Source of the DNA: Panopea generosa
Lineage: Eukaryota; Mollusca; Bivalvia; Adapedonta; Hiatellidae
DNA: 64,000 bases
Reading direction: 5' to 3'
Assembly: GCA_029582155.1 (NCBI GenBank)
Contig: CM055907.1
Span: 15,093,974-15,157,973, forward strand
The translations under genes and the position numbers were made by a program. The notes under the pieces are model-generated. The model was not told where the DNA came from. It saw only the letters and a list, made by a program, of their open reading frames with translations, and did no database searches. Positions 12,020 through 24,060 of the stretch are shown here, one piece after another (positions within the stretch are counted from its first letter, which is position 1; each line of letters starts with the position of its first letter).

Positions 12020-12640
12020 TCAGGGCAAGGACTTGTATGTATAGAAGGATAAGAAACTTACATCTCATGACTAAATGTTGATATAATAGCACATTAAGGA
12101 TTAATTATTCAAACTTCACAGGCATCTGATTTCTTGTACAAAAACTGAAAGTTGTATGTAATCTTAGTTGTTTAAACATGTTTCAATTATGCAAAATAAT
12201 CTTGATTTAAAGATACTGAGGATTGAAGGAAAACTTCTAGTATAATTAAATTTTGTTGTTATTTTAGCTGCAGTATACAAATTTTGTAACCAAAAGTACT
12301 TCAACAATTTTAAACACATATTGCTGGGAATGGTCTTGTTTTAGTGAGAATTCTATTCTGCAATGTAAGAATTTTTATTTGTGTTCCCGAGATGAATGTG
12401 ACTTAAGATAATTTAAAATGAAGAATTGCGAGATTTTGCGCTTATACGCGATTTCAAAAAATCTTAATCATTTGCGTTTCCTTTTCTATATAATTCCTTG
12501 GTCAAATGAAGGAGCAAAAGTAATCTTTTAAGACAGGTTGTTGCTTAATACAAATAAATTTGGTTTGAAATCAAAGAAATGGGAAATAGCTAATGTGGCT
12601 GCTCAATATAGGTGGCCAATAAAACAGGTTCAACTCTATT
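12020..12640. repeat. Diverged repeat pair, left member
   Basis: About 480 bp (ACTAAATGTTGATATAATAG..., TTATTTTAGCTGCAGTATAC, AAGTACTTCAACAATTT, GCAATGTAAGAATTTT, TTGCGAGATTTTGCG) match 17610-18080 in the same orientation. Both are followed by a palindromic MITE G fragment (12500-12637 here). No ORF. Confidence 0.75.
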
Positions 12641-12889
12641 TAACACATCTTTCTGTCGATGCTTAATTCATGCCAACTCTTTTTTATGAAAATGAGTTAA
12701 ATTTAACATGCAAGTTAAAAAAAAAAAATAATAATATGATAGCAAATCTGTTGAGTCACACAACAATATTTAGAAGTCATTTTTGCTGATATTGTACCAT
12801 GTTAATGTACATAGACTTGGATGAATATAAAATGAAAATCCACAAATTTGTAGAAAACAATAGGTCAAAGAGGGCCTGAGGACGCTCTA

Positions 12890-14240
12890 CTGACTCATAG
12901 TGGCCATAGCACTTTTTGAAATTTCACAATATTTACCCTCTTTTGAGGTCCTCTTAAAAACTTATGGATAATATCCCCACCACACCTATACTGAACAAAA
13001 ACTTAATTGCAATGAAAAGGAAATACTTTAAATTCCCATATCATTCATTTGTAAAACATATAAAGATCCTGTACATAACCCTTATACAACTCAGCCCCTT
13101 GATTTGTCAGAACTTCAATCACCCACTCTTAGGGATTTTTTTTTTTGTACACATGGATGCAAAAATGAAAATAATCAGTGTTTCCTATAATATTCCTATG
13201 TAAAAGTAAAAAACACATTACAGGGCCCCAGCCCCTTGATATACAGACTCTTGCTGGTGTTAGGCTAATTTAATTCCCAATTTTAACCTTATTGCCCCAC
13301 CCACCCCTGGCCCCTTATGGAAATTCAATCCTCTTTATTGAACAAAATCAGATTTATTGTCGCAAGACAATGCTTTAGATCTCAAATTAAACAACATATT
13401 TACACAAATGGAAGAAAAAATGAGAATTTTCCATTTTCCCATAGTATTCCTATGTAAAACTCAAAGACCTCTTACAGGGCCTCTATACATCCCAGTGCCC
13501 CTTGATTTGTATAAACTTAAAACTCTGAATCATAGAGATAATTTAAATCAAATATGGACAAATCTGACTGACCGGTTGTTGAGAAAATAAGATTTATGAC
13601 AGTGTTCAATTTGAACCATTTTTTTACCCTCACCTTGCCCCTTTTAGAAAGTCAATCATTCGTATCAAACAAAATCTTATTTGTTACGACTAGAAGAAAG
13701 TGAATAAAATGTCATAAATGAATGAAAAAAAGGAGAATTTTCCGTTTTCCAATAGTATTCCTATATAAAACTCAAAACCCCTTATAAATACAAGACCCTT
13801 GATTTGTACAAACTTTAAACCCATACTCATTGGGGCAATTTATATCAAATATGAACAAATTAGACTGACAGGTTTTTGTGAAGAAGATTTTTGAAAATTT
13901 TCTATTTTGACCCTTTTTTCACCCACCCTGGCCCCTTATGGAAAGTCAATAATCCTTATTGAACCAATTCTTATTTCCTATGACTAGATGATACTTCAGA
14001 ACTCATACTGAATAATAATTTTGCTTAAATAGATGAAAAAAATGAGAATTTTATTTTCCAATAGTATCGTTATGTAAAACTCTATGCCCCCTTACAGAGC
14101 CCCTATAAAGATTAGCCCCTAAATTCTTATCTACAATCAAACCCCTACACATTGTGATAATTTATGCCAAAAATGGACACATCTGACTTAACTGTTGTTT
14201 TTTTTTGATTTTTGATTTTTAACCCCATCCCCCCCCACCC
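12890..14240. repeat. Tandem array of ~310-bp units
   Basis: GAGAATTTTCC-type starts with CAATAGTATTCCTATGTAAA recur at 13421, 13731 and 14043, with a weaker copy near 13167. The phrase CCTGGCCCCTTATGGAAAG recurs near 13300, 13625 and 13929. About four imperfect units are present. Short ORFs inside are incidental. Confidence 0.8.
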
Positions 14241-14493
14241 CGAAGCCAGAAGCCAGTGATTTTACCACATCTTCATCAGAAAGCAGTAATTACGTCCAGT
14301 ATTCTTAGCATGTGGTAAAAAGAAGATATCAATAGTGCATTCGTCACCATCTACCAGTACTCCAGCGATTATTCATTTCCTGGTCATAACACAAACCATC
14401 AAAGAAATAAAGATTATACGATAATAAATGATGTGATCTAAGTGTTTGTTTATTAGTTATGAATAATGACCATCTAAATCAAGGAGACCCTAC

Positions 14494-15099
14494 TAAAGCC
14501 ACAGTCAGATAGCCCTCCCAATGTGTTCCCAAGGCTTGTAACTGCCCAAAATTGGCAAAATCTTGCATGTCAGGCCATTCTTCCAAGCACCGTACGTTTT
14601 TTTGCCTGGTGGAGTGCTGCGATGGTTTTAATTCAGAGTTGAACAAAATTTCCTGAAATTGTAGCATTGCAAGCCTGGGAAGCATCGTAGTCCCCTCTCA
14701 CGAACATCGTGTGATGCTCATATGCAGGACACTGCTAGTTGTACCATAAGAACAAGAAGACAAAGAAGTAGTCAGTAAGCAAAGTAATGAGGTCAGAAAT
14801 GGCCCCCTTATAAGCACACAGACTGTGGGTGTTGATACCATGTGTCTCACATGTGAATTGCACGTGAATTGCACGACCTGCTTACGAGCCTCTCTCGAGA
14901 ATCTGATTATCGTACGATTATCCTGCCTTTCTATTCCGATTGTAGACCGTTATTTTCAAACTTGGACTTGCACACACCTCCTTGACAATGTGACCGCAAC
15001 AATCGGCAGAAAGTACAATGTGCGATGTTGCCATATCTACGATTCATCGTAGCCAAAAAATATCCTTCAAGCTCCCTACCCTATCTGACTGAGGCTTTA
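14494..15099. mobile_element. 606-bp TIR element (non-autonomous DNA transposon)
   Basis: The left end TAAAGCCACAGTCAGATAG and the right end (reverse complement TAAAGCCTCAGTCAGATAG) form 19-bp terminal inverted repeats with one mismatch. The interior has no recognisable transposase; its small ORFs on both strands show no known motif. The target duplication is not clear. Confidence 0.75.
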
Positions 15100-15890
15100 C
15101 CGATATATATTATTTATTTATCAAAAATTCACTTCATGGCCACACATATGCAACCAGAAGTTTTCTATTTGTAAACAGTCTGTCTGTTTTATTTCAGACT
15201 TTATAAAATTTGAGCATCTTGTGACACAGACTAACTAATCTCCACCATCTTTTATGCTTGCTTTTAGAAAATCAAGTATTTGAGATGTTCGAGACTAACT
15301 GATTCATATCGTAAGACAGTTTAACTTTCAAACTTCTAATGGAACAGACAGCAATTAACTGATTTTGCAATCATTATTGCACATCCGTCACAATAACAAA
15401 TTACTACAATAGTATTGTAGTGAGCTATTACATTTATATTGCAGTAGTCAGTTACGAATCTGAATCTTTTTGTACAAGAGGTTAGAGACAAATAAGCAAT
15501 TAACTGTAATTAAATCACTTATGAGGTCATTTCGGGCCCCCGAGTATAATTATACATTTGTTGATGATTTTATAAAATATTCCAAAAATTTAAGTAATTC
15601 TTTATATCATTTTTTTCCAAGCAGATGCGACGCAGGTTTCTTGTTTTTTACATCTTAAAGCATGATATAAGGAATTATTGAAAAACCTTCCCACACACAC
15701 CTCACAAACATACACTCATAGAGTTGAGGGGGACTGCTACAGTTATATGCGGACATAGAAAAAAAAATGGCGGCTTATCTAAAGAGCAAACAATGGAAAG
15801 GTTACAGAGAATGAAAAGTTCCTGTTGGACAAAAGAGCTGAACAAATTAAATGTAAAATCGAAATACTGCTTGAAAACTATTATCAGTTT
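15100..15890. other. No gene seen (15100-15890)
   Basis: AT-rich sequence with short ORFs only and no recognisable repeat. The 58-bp array begins right after it. Confidence 0.4.
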
Positions 15891-17369
15891 TAGGTGGGAC
15901 TGGTTTCCGTTCCAAATCCCTTGTATTCAAGGCATGAAACATTCTGGAACTGGTTGCCATTCCAAATCCCTTGTATCCAAGGCATTAAAACATGGAACAA
16001 TCTGGAACTGGTTTCCGTTCCAAATACCTTGTACCCAAGACATTTAAACATGGAACATTCTGGAACTGGTTTCCTTTCCAAATCCCTTGTATTCAAGGCA
16101 TGAAACATTCTGGAACTGGTTGCCATTCCAAATCCCTTGTATCCAAGGCATTAAAACATGGAACAATCTGGAACTGGTTTCCGTTCCAAATACCTTGTAT
16201 CCAAGACTTTTAAACATGAAACAATCTGGAAATAGTTTCCGTTCCAAATCCCGTGTATCCAAGATATTCAAACATTGAACATTTTGGAACTGGTTTCCGT
16301 TCCAAATACCTTGTATACAAGACATTTAAACATGGAACATTCTGGAACTGGTTTCCATTCCAAATCCCTTGTATTCAAGACATTGAAACACAAGCATTCT
16401 GAAACTGGTTTCCATTCAAATCCATTGTATCCATGATATTTAAACATGAAACATTTGGAATTGATTTCTGTTCCAAATCCTTTGTATTTTAGGCATTGAA
16501 ACATGAAACATTATGGAACTGGTTTCCGTTCCAAATACCTTGTATCCAAGACATTTATACATGAAACAATCTGGAACTGGTTTCCGTTCCAAATACCTTG
16601 TATCCAAGACATTTATACATGAAACAATCTGGAACTGGTTTCCGTTCCAAATACTTTGTATCCAAGACATTTATACATGAAACAATCTGGAACTGGTTTC
16701 CGTTCCAAATACCTTGTATCCAAGACATTTATACATGAAACAATCTGGAACTGGTTTCCGTTCCAAATACATTGTATACAAGACATTTAAACATGGAACA
16801 TTCTGGAACTGGTTTCCATTCCAAATCCCTTGTATTCAAGACATTGAAACACAAGCATTCTGAAACTGGTTTCCATTCAAATCCATTGTATCCATGACAT
16901 TTAAACATGAAACATTCGGAATTGATTTCTGTTCCAAATCCTTTGTATTTTAAGCACTGAAACATGAAACATTATGGAACTGGTTTCCGTTCCAAATACC
17001 TTGTACCCGAGGCATTTAAACATGGAACATTCTGGAACTGGTTTCCCTTCCAAATCCCTTGTATTTAAGGCATTGAAACTCAAAGGTTCTGGAACTGGTT
17101 TTCGTTCCAAATCCCTTGTATTCAAAACATTTAAATACAAAGATTCTGGAACTCGTTTCTGTTCCAAATTCCTTGTATTTGAGACATTGAAACATGAAGG
17201 TTCTGGAACTGGTTTCTGTTCCAAATCCCTTGTATTTAAGACATTGAAACACAAATGTTCTGTAACTGGTTTCCATTCCAAATCCCTTATATTTAAGGCA
17301 TTGAAACACAAAGGTTCTAGAACTGGTTTCCGTTCCAAATCCCTTGTTTTAAGGCATTGAAACACAAAG
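15891..17369. repeat. 58-bp minisatellite, about 25 units, with higher-order repeats
   Basis: The monomer is CTGGAACTGGTTTCCGTTCC, AAATACCTTGTATCCAAGAC, ATTTATACATGAAACAAT. The step is exactly 58 bp at 16571, 16629, 16687 and 16745. Other units are shortened or lengthened. A multi-unit block near 16330-16520 recurs about 461 bp later (16800-16985). A two-to-three-unit block at 15932 recurs 166 bp later. The ORFs on both strands are repeat products. Confidence 0.95.
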
Positions 17370-17609
17370 ATCTATAAGTTTGTTTTTCAAAAGTGTCTTG
17401 CGTTCAGTCTAGGAATATTCTTAAGAATGGCTGGTGAATATTGTCCCAGGTGTGTGCCTTTTGGCGGTCAAGTATATGATTTTTGGTAACAGAGTGTCAA
17501 AATTATGCATTCCATTACCAATGCTTAATCTTACATTCCAATACAGCAGTAGGTTCAAATCTTTGAGTTTAATCCTTAGCCCCTAAACCCCAAATGCGTG
17601 CTTGGGTAC

Positions 17610-18326
17610 AGTCAAGGACTTAATAGAAGGATATGAAACTTGCATCTCCTGACTAAATGTTGATAAAATAGCACATGAAAGATTTAGTATTTGGCAAATT
17701 AATCATTCAGAATTCACAGGTCACCAACAGCTTGCTTGTACATAAGAAGTAAGTTGTATGTAATTATGTTTTGATCAGGCCAAATAAACTTTAATAAAAG
17801 ATATTGAAGTTTGAAGTAAAATTTTTCGCAATTTTGTAGTTATTTTAGCTGCAGTATACACAATTTGTAATCAGAAGTACTTCAACAATTTAAAACACAA
17901 ATTACTGGGAATGGTTTTGTTCTGATGAGTATTTCATGCTGCAATGTAAGAATTTTGATTTGTATTCCTAAGATAAAAGGAAGTTCAGATAACTGAAACG
18001 AGATATTGCGAGATTTTGCGTGAACACATGGGCGTTCACTAAATCTCATTTAGTTGCCTTTCCTTCTCTATATAATCCATTGTGTAAATTACATAATAAT
18101 ATATCCAAAATGTTTTTCAAAACAACAAAAACTCTTTGACTCCAACAGATGAGTCCAAAAATGATGCAGCAGAATTCTACAATGATGAACAAAATAGCTG
18201 CCAATTTGACAAACATTTAATACTCAAACCTGTCTTAAGCAGCAAGTCAATGGAAGGAGCAAAAGTAGCCTTTTAAGACAAGTTGCTGTGTAATACAGGT
18301 TAATTTACTCTGAAAGCATAGAGTTC
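17610..18326. repeat. Diverged repeat pair, right member, with MITE G
   Basis: It is the partner of 12020-12640 over 17610-18080. It is then interrupted by about 140 bp absent from the left member before the shared MITE G fragment (18225-18326). See findings. Confidence 0.7.
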
Positions 18327-18783
18327 TACTTATAGTATCTTGAGTGCACATGAACTATTCTAGACAAAACTTCCACTCAGTCCAAACAACACATACAATA
18401 TATTAGAAATTATCAGTTTACACAAGTGTTAATTGCTGGATAAATCACATGCGTGACATAAACAGCTACTGAATTTTATTTTTAGCAAAATCATTATGTT
18501 GAACTGAAGAAAAATTATCACTCTAATGAGAACACTAGAAATGTGTACATAGGAAACGGATGCTCCAGCTATATGTTAGTTAATATGTATTCATAATGAG
18601 GCATTAACGCCTATAAAATTTGACCAAATATCAAACTTAGCCTGTTCTTTATAAATATAGTTACATGCTTCGTAATAATCTGTAAACTTTTTTTCCGAAG
18701 TTATTAATCAGAAACAAATTTATAAAGATGACGGACAAAGGTAACACTTCCTGTACATGTAGCCATATGTACTAAATACTAAC

Positions 18784-18959
18784 AAACCTGTCTTAAGCAG
18801 CCAGCCAGGGGAAGGAGCGCAAAATTGGCCTTTTAAGACAGGTTGTTGCTGAATACAGGTTAATTTACTCTGAAAGCATAGAAATGGGAAATATCAAATG
18901 TGGCTGCTTAAGACAAGTGGCTGCTAAATAGAGTTGACCACTTAAAACAGATTTGACTG
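18784..18959. mobile_element. MITE family G, copy 3
   Basis: Ends AAACCTGTCTTAAGCAGCC and AAACAGATTTGACTG are near inverted repeats. The interior contains CTTTTAAGACAGGTTGTTGC and TTAATTTACTCTGAAAGCAT, as in copies 2 and 6. It has a whole-element snap-back tendency with repeated AAGCAGCC/GGCTGCTT. Confidence 0.8.
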
Positions 18960-19090
18960 AGCAAGTGAACATTCTACTGTTTGGTATTCATTGATATTCT
19001 TCTTCTTTATTTCACCAAGTGAACACTTAAGTGGTTTATATAACTAGTATAACTAGTAGAAGCCATTCCAGTGTTATCGATTGATTTTAT

Positions 19091-19193
19091 TTAACCCTTT
19101 GCTCCATAGATAATCGTTTTCCCGCACCAATCACATAAAGCCTTTGAAAACAGTGCAGGAAGAGTTCAGATTGCTTATGGAGCAAAGGGTTAA
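19091..19193. mobile_element. Short MITE with AACCCTTTGCTCCATA ends
   Basis: The left AACCCTTTGCTCCATA pairs with the right TATGGAGCAAAGGGTT (exact 16-bp inverted repeat). The interior CACCAATCACATAAAGCCTT, TGAAAACAGTGCAGGAAGAG is shared with 33416-33540 and 53138-53228. Confidence 0.85.
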
Positions 19194-19667
19194 TCAATAT
19201 TACACTGTAAACCAACATTTTTTCTATTTGATAAAAAAAAGTGAAATTACCAGATACTAATACATGTAGTACTGTTTTTAATTTCACTTAATTTAACAGT
19301 GAAATTATCAATAATAATTCATTGAGAAATCTCTATAAACCCTACAAAAAAAACCAACATAAAATAAACTACAGACAGATCATTGACCAAGATGGAGCAG
19401 ATGAAGTCTGGTGTAAAAAAAAAAAAGATTTGTGTGAATGCTTTGCCTAAAATGAAATAAATTCCAATGACAAAACAAATCTCATTGCCACCAAACATAG
19501 GTTTATACATCAACTTATGTTTTCACTCACTTGTGTCATGTACATACAAACACGTCAACTAACCAAAAGTAATATATTTAAAATCACATCGAGCGTATCA
19601 CAAAACTACAAATTCAAGTCAACATTATTTAACAGACCTGTAGTTATCTTGTTTGGGTGTTTGAATA
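19194..19667. other. No gene seen (19194-19667)
   Basis: Short ORFs on both strands have no recognisable features. Confidence 0.4.
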
Positions 19668-19935
19668 TTAAGCGTAATTTTTATGCCATTAAAGGTTAAA
19701 AGACAATCAGTTAACCGAACCTTTTGTTCCTCAAATCCTAACCAGTACTCAAGCACACCCATCTCTGAAAGTAACTAATAACTTTCCCACTTGAATCAAT
19801 GGTGAGAGAAGAATGACAATAAGACATAATGTCGCATATCAATCATCATTTAGACTGTGGCAGATTTGATATTCAAACTCAGGGCCACTGGATTTATAGT
19901 CAGATGTGATACCGACTGAGCTAAAGGATTCCAAT
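19668..19935 (-). mobile_element. tRNA-derived SINE, family D, copy 1
   Basis: On the minus strand the head has TTAGCTCAGTCGGTATCACA and a degraded B box. The body has the TGATTGATATGCGACATTAT-like block, CAAGTGGGAAAGTTATTAGT and GAGTACTGGTTAGGAT. It ends near GGCATAAAAATTACGCTTAA. Nine copies are present in the window; better ones end in (ATCA)n. Confidence 0.8.
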
Positions 19936-21858
19936 TAGTTCTGCTTTCCTTTCTTGACTACGAATTTCAAATGGGTTTTAGTTTTTAAATTCATCTTTCA
20001 GTAGAATTATAATTTATGAAAAATTCCGTTCTATTTGGAAAATAGCAACAAATACTAGCAAACCAAACAAATCTCCTTTTTACGTTTGTTCTGTAGTACA
20101 TTTCCCATAAACACAAAAATCTAGTCCCCTCACAAAACAACCTCGGACATAGCTAAAAACGGTGTTTTTTTTTTTAACAATGCATTAATAAATATCAATT
20201 TTAATACTCAGTTTATTTTTTACTATATTACATCAATGTTGGAGAAATATTCGAAATATCATGGTTCAAAATTATTGAAATGTGACATAGATCAACCATT
20301 AGATCTGTTTACATTCTGCGTCTTGTTATTCACGTTATGCAACTTTCTTTTTGGCAGACATAACCATCATTGTCAGAATCCAACTTCCTGGCGTATATTA
20401 TTTTTTGACCTACAAAGTATACAAGAGGTTTTTCACAGCTTGGTACAGAATTGCATGAAAAACATAACCTATCTATACTTTACAAAGAGGACCTGATATC
20501 ACAGAGAATCAATGAATTTGAATAAATATATTTTCAGTACAAGACAGGGGCTTAAAATAATGGATTTTACTGGCAGGTTTGAGACTTTCCAGCAAATATT
20601 TTGAAAGATCCGCAAAAATATTAGAAAGGTCCAAACTTTACTGTTAAAATTCATTTTCAATTAATCTACGGGTCTTTGAAATGACGTCAATGAAGCTAGT
20701 GCAATCATAGGCATAGATATAATTGTCACATAATTTTTTGCTGTATTTACACTACACCATGCACATAAATTGATAATGGTTTACCAGCTCTGGCCACAGC
20801 ACATGCTGCATTAAATGGTTTCATCAATGGAACATGATGCAGATATGGGTTTACTGCTTGTACTAGTCGGAGGGCCGATGAAATGTAAAAATATTTTTTT
20901 ATTTTACTTTTATTTTATTTTTTTAAGGTCTACCAGATCCAGCTCAAGTAACATTACAAGGGTCCGACAGCAAAAATACAAAGTTCCCGAACCTAGAACT
21001 TGCACTACTTTCAACACTTTTAACATGTGTCATACCACATTGTTTATTAAGGTTTAACAGGCTCAGGGTTTGAAATGTAAGAATAAGTTGGAATGGAAGG
21101 AAATATATATCAATATCTGCATGGGTGTTGAAAGATATAACCGGTTCCTTGTATATACCAGTATGGTCCATATCAACTGTTAATGAGATACTGACTTTAC
21201 ACAAATTTCCAACACACATATTTCTAACCAGTCTGACAAGGGATACAATTCTGTTCCAAATCAAGAGTTATTGAACCTGTACAGAAATGTTTGTCTCAAA
21301 AAGAGTTTTTATGCCATGTTCAACATGTTACAGGTTGTCTATTGTTTGAGAAAGACCTCAAAACAGATCTGCATAGAACCACTGTCCTTTTGCAAAAATC
21401 TGGTGATCTTTCTCACATCCTTATATCACTTGCCCACGACTGGTCTGTGCAAGACTATTCAGGTATATGGCGAGTAGCAAGTGCTGCCAAAATTCACAAA
21501 CAAACCATAGAATTGATGTTTTTTATTTCAATACTTTTGCCGCCAACTGTGTATGCATACACCATAGTTAACACATTTCAAGACAAACAGTTGCAATGAT
21601 GCCAGATTTTCTATCAAAATATAACTTCAGATTACACAACCCTTTTTACTGTAAAAGCTTCTTCAAGTTTCAGGCGACTCTTACAGTATCTGTGAATAAC
21701 TCAACATGTCTGCTATCCAAGAATATTCATGTGAAGAAAGAAAAAACAATTGACTGAAACCAATAAAATACTTTTTCTTAAGCTCTTCTATCAACCAATT
21801 AAACATGAAATGAATACTGTATACTTTTATTTATTACAATATAACAATACATTTTACT
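19936..21858. other. No gene seen (19936-21858)
   Basis: Several 70-106 aa ORFs on both strands overlap each other and carry no recognisable motif. A weak trace of a family E-like repeat (GAAAGACCTC... TCTTTCTCACAT) occurs near 21350-21440. Confidence 0.4.
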
Positions 21859-22413
21859 AGGCCTAAATTAAAATATTGTTAGTTTGCCACTTCCGGCCAA
21901 CCCGCAACAATTTTGCCGGTCAGGAAATAATTTTAGTGTTCATTCAAAATAGTTTCAGTCATTACGTGTCCTTTTAAAGATAATGACTGAATATTTAGCA
22001 TCATTTTATGCCATCGAGGGCTAACAGATGATCCGTTAACCTAATCACTGTTTCCTGGGATCCTGGAATGTTAACCAGTACTCGAGCACACCACATTTCC
22101 GCAAGTAACTGGTAACTTTCCAACTTGAATCAACAGTGAGAGACGAAATATAAGGAGATGCAAAGTCGTATATTAATCATCATGGAGACAGTGGTGGGGC
22201 AGGGATTCAAACTCATGACCCCTGGTTTGATAGTTAGATGCACTACTGACTGAGCTACTCAGGGCCCGGCTCCATTAAAAGATAAAAATAATCTGATTAA
22301 TCACAAAAATAAAAAAAATAATAAAAAAATAAAGAATTTACCTAACAATCCACCCACCCTCTAAATGGTATGGGGCGCAAGTGGCAAACGAATAATTTTT
22401 TAAGAGTGGCCTA
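21859..22413. mobile_element. TIR element, family N, copy 1, interrupted by a SINE
   Basis: The left end AGGCCTAAATTAAAATATTG, TTAGTTTGCCACTTCCGGCC pairs with the right end (reverse complement AGGCCACTCTTAAAAAATTA, TTCGTTTGCCACTTGCG). Six elements with this terminus type are in the window. The middle is split by SINE D copy 2. Confidence 0.75.
21984..22274 (-). mobile_element. SINE family D, copy 2, inserted in the family N element
   Basis: The minus-strand head GCTCAGTCAGTAGTGCATC and B-box-like GAGTTTGAATCCCTGC precede the D body. It ends GGCATAAAATGATGCTAAAT. The flanks TTAAAGATAA (21974-21983) and TTAAAAGATAA (22275-22285) look like an 11-bp-class target duplication with one indel. Confidence 0.8.
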
Positions 22414-22786
22414 CATTTCCCAATGGAAGTTTTAATATATTTAAAATCTTTCTCATGTTAAAAGGTATTTACGTTTTCAAGTATTTTTTTGTAGAAAAAA
22501 ATCTTTTGCTTTTATAAAATATACAGCAAAATATTTCATAATTTCTAGAACAACGGGCTAGAAAATTTGTCTCCATAGCACAAAAATAAAGCTCTGCATT
22601 GAAAATTCCTCATCTACGTACGAACAGATTAATGTGAAAACATTATGACTGCTTCTTTGTCCATAGACAACAGAAACAGGATCACATTCAACCATTCATA
22701 TCTATATACAATATCATTCAAAACACTCTGAAAATAAAGTACACAATTTATATTATGTTGTTTGTATAGAACAACTTCACACAACG

Positions 22787-22821
22787 CACGCACGCACGCA
22801 CACACACACACACACACACAG
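22787..22821. repeat. (CGCA)n/(CA)n microsatellite
   Basis: Repeated ACGC units pass into (CA)n. This short simple repeat also produces the cysteine/valine-rich spurious ORF on the minus strand. Confidence 0.95.
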
Positions 22822-23760
22822 AGTCATACTTTTGACCATTTTTAATGACCAGTACAACCTTCGCTGACCATATATGTATACATGCACTAACATGGCTTTT
22901 ATGACAACATCAGCAACCAATCAAATACCAGCAACTGTATTCATTAAACATTTGAGACGACTAACCCAAAAAATGTCTAAATACAGACCTTTAAGACTTA
23001 AATAAATGAAAACTCATCTGTTTGCATCGTACCTTGTGTTTTTTAAATACTATAGTAAATTTGTTTTTAACAGAATAACATACATGACATGGTATTTTCA
23101 AAACCCCAATTTGTGATTTTTTCCTTTTTTAAAAAAGTTAAATCCATGCAAAAATAAGGGCGATATTTAAAAGTATAATTGAGCACGCGGATTTCATTAC
23201 TTCCAATAAATGTTTATATATCATTTAATGCTCCTTATTTAATGCAAATTTGCTCATAAAATGGAGATGTCAATTAATATTCTGTAATATTCCATCTCAT
23301 AACGTGTGGAATATCAAGTATATAATTTACACAACTCTTACGTTAAAATGAAAGATTTTATTTCGTTAAACAAAATCCATTTAACACAAAGACGTGACAA
23401 GAATCTTCTTATTTCATATGCATTTGGCACCTGTTTGCACTAATGGGATGAGAAAAAAATAAAACAAGAGTTGTCAGAAGACAACAAAGCTCGCCTTTAA
23501 ATGTACTCTTCGTTTAAAACTTTAGTTTTCAGCATTGTTTTTTTCTACTGAGAAAATGTTATTACACAGCAGTCTATTTATAGTGCAATCTGATACACTT
23601 CACTTGGTGGCTTCAATCGTGAAACATCGGGTATTTCCGTATCCTCCGTAGAATACACCTCGTGTATAGCTCTAGAATACACCAACGCGAATCGCCTGTG
23701 TTACAAGTTAGTGTTCATTCGCGTGAAAGTAACAAATAATGTATCCTTCATTAAGTTGAT
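22822..23760. other. No gene seen (22822-23760)
   Basis: AT-rich sequence. A fragment AAGAGTTGTCAGAAGACAAC, AAAGCTCGCC at 23465-23496 is the 5' end of repeat H, also seen at 63557-63590. GTTGTC/GACAAC in it forms a small hairpin. Confidence 0.5.
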
Positions 23761-23879
23761 TATATATGGCGTTGTTATATCGATTTTTTATTTATAATTC
23801 GACATGGGTCATTTTTATAGGGAAATTTAAAATATCAGTCTTGATTAACAAACGTTTATTTTCAATGTACATGTATATA

Positions 23880-24060
23880 AACAGATGGCATAAGGGGGCC
23901 GCCATTTTATTTTATCATGTGACTGAAAGTATTTCCAAAATGGCGCCTTATTATGTCAGAGGTCTATTGCGCAGCATAAAGGCCGAGGTGATCAGATTGT
24001 TGGTGGCTTGTAAAAGAATCACGTGTCGATCATGTGCATAAAGATGGCCGACAAAAAATA
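23880..24060. promoter_or_regulatory. Cluster of YY1-like and E-box-like motifs
   Basis: Within 160 bp there are GGCCGCCATTTTA (23898), CCAAAATGGCGCC (23935) and AAAGATGGCCGAC (24040), all YY1-like. CACGTG (24020) and CATGTGAC (23916) are E-box-like. A second, looser group (GCTGCCATATTG, ATCACGTG, CCACATGG) is at 24470-24530. Such clusters are typical of animal promoters, but no coding exon could be tied to it. It could equally be inside a repeat. Confidence 0.35.

Noticed and set aside
14479..14685. 68-codon minus ORF at the left end of the 606-bp TIR element as a transposase fragment
   Set aside because: No recognisable transposase motif and it overlaps the TIR itself.
15890..17365. Several ORFs of 63-154 codons in the 58-bp array
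   Set aside because: Repeat translations in many frames on both strands, interrupted wherever unit length changes.
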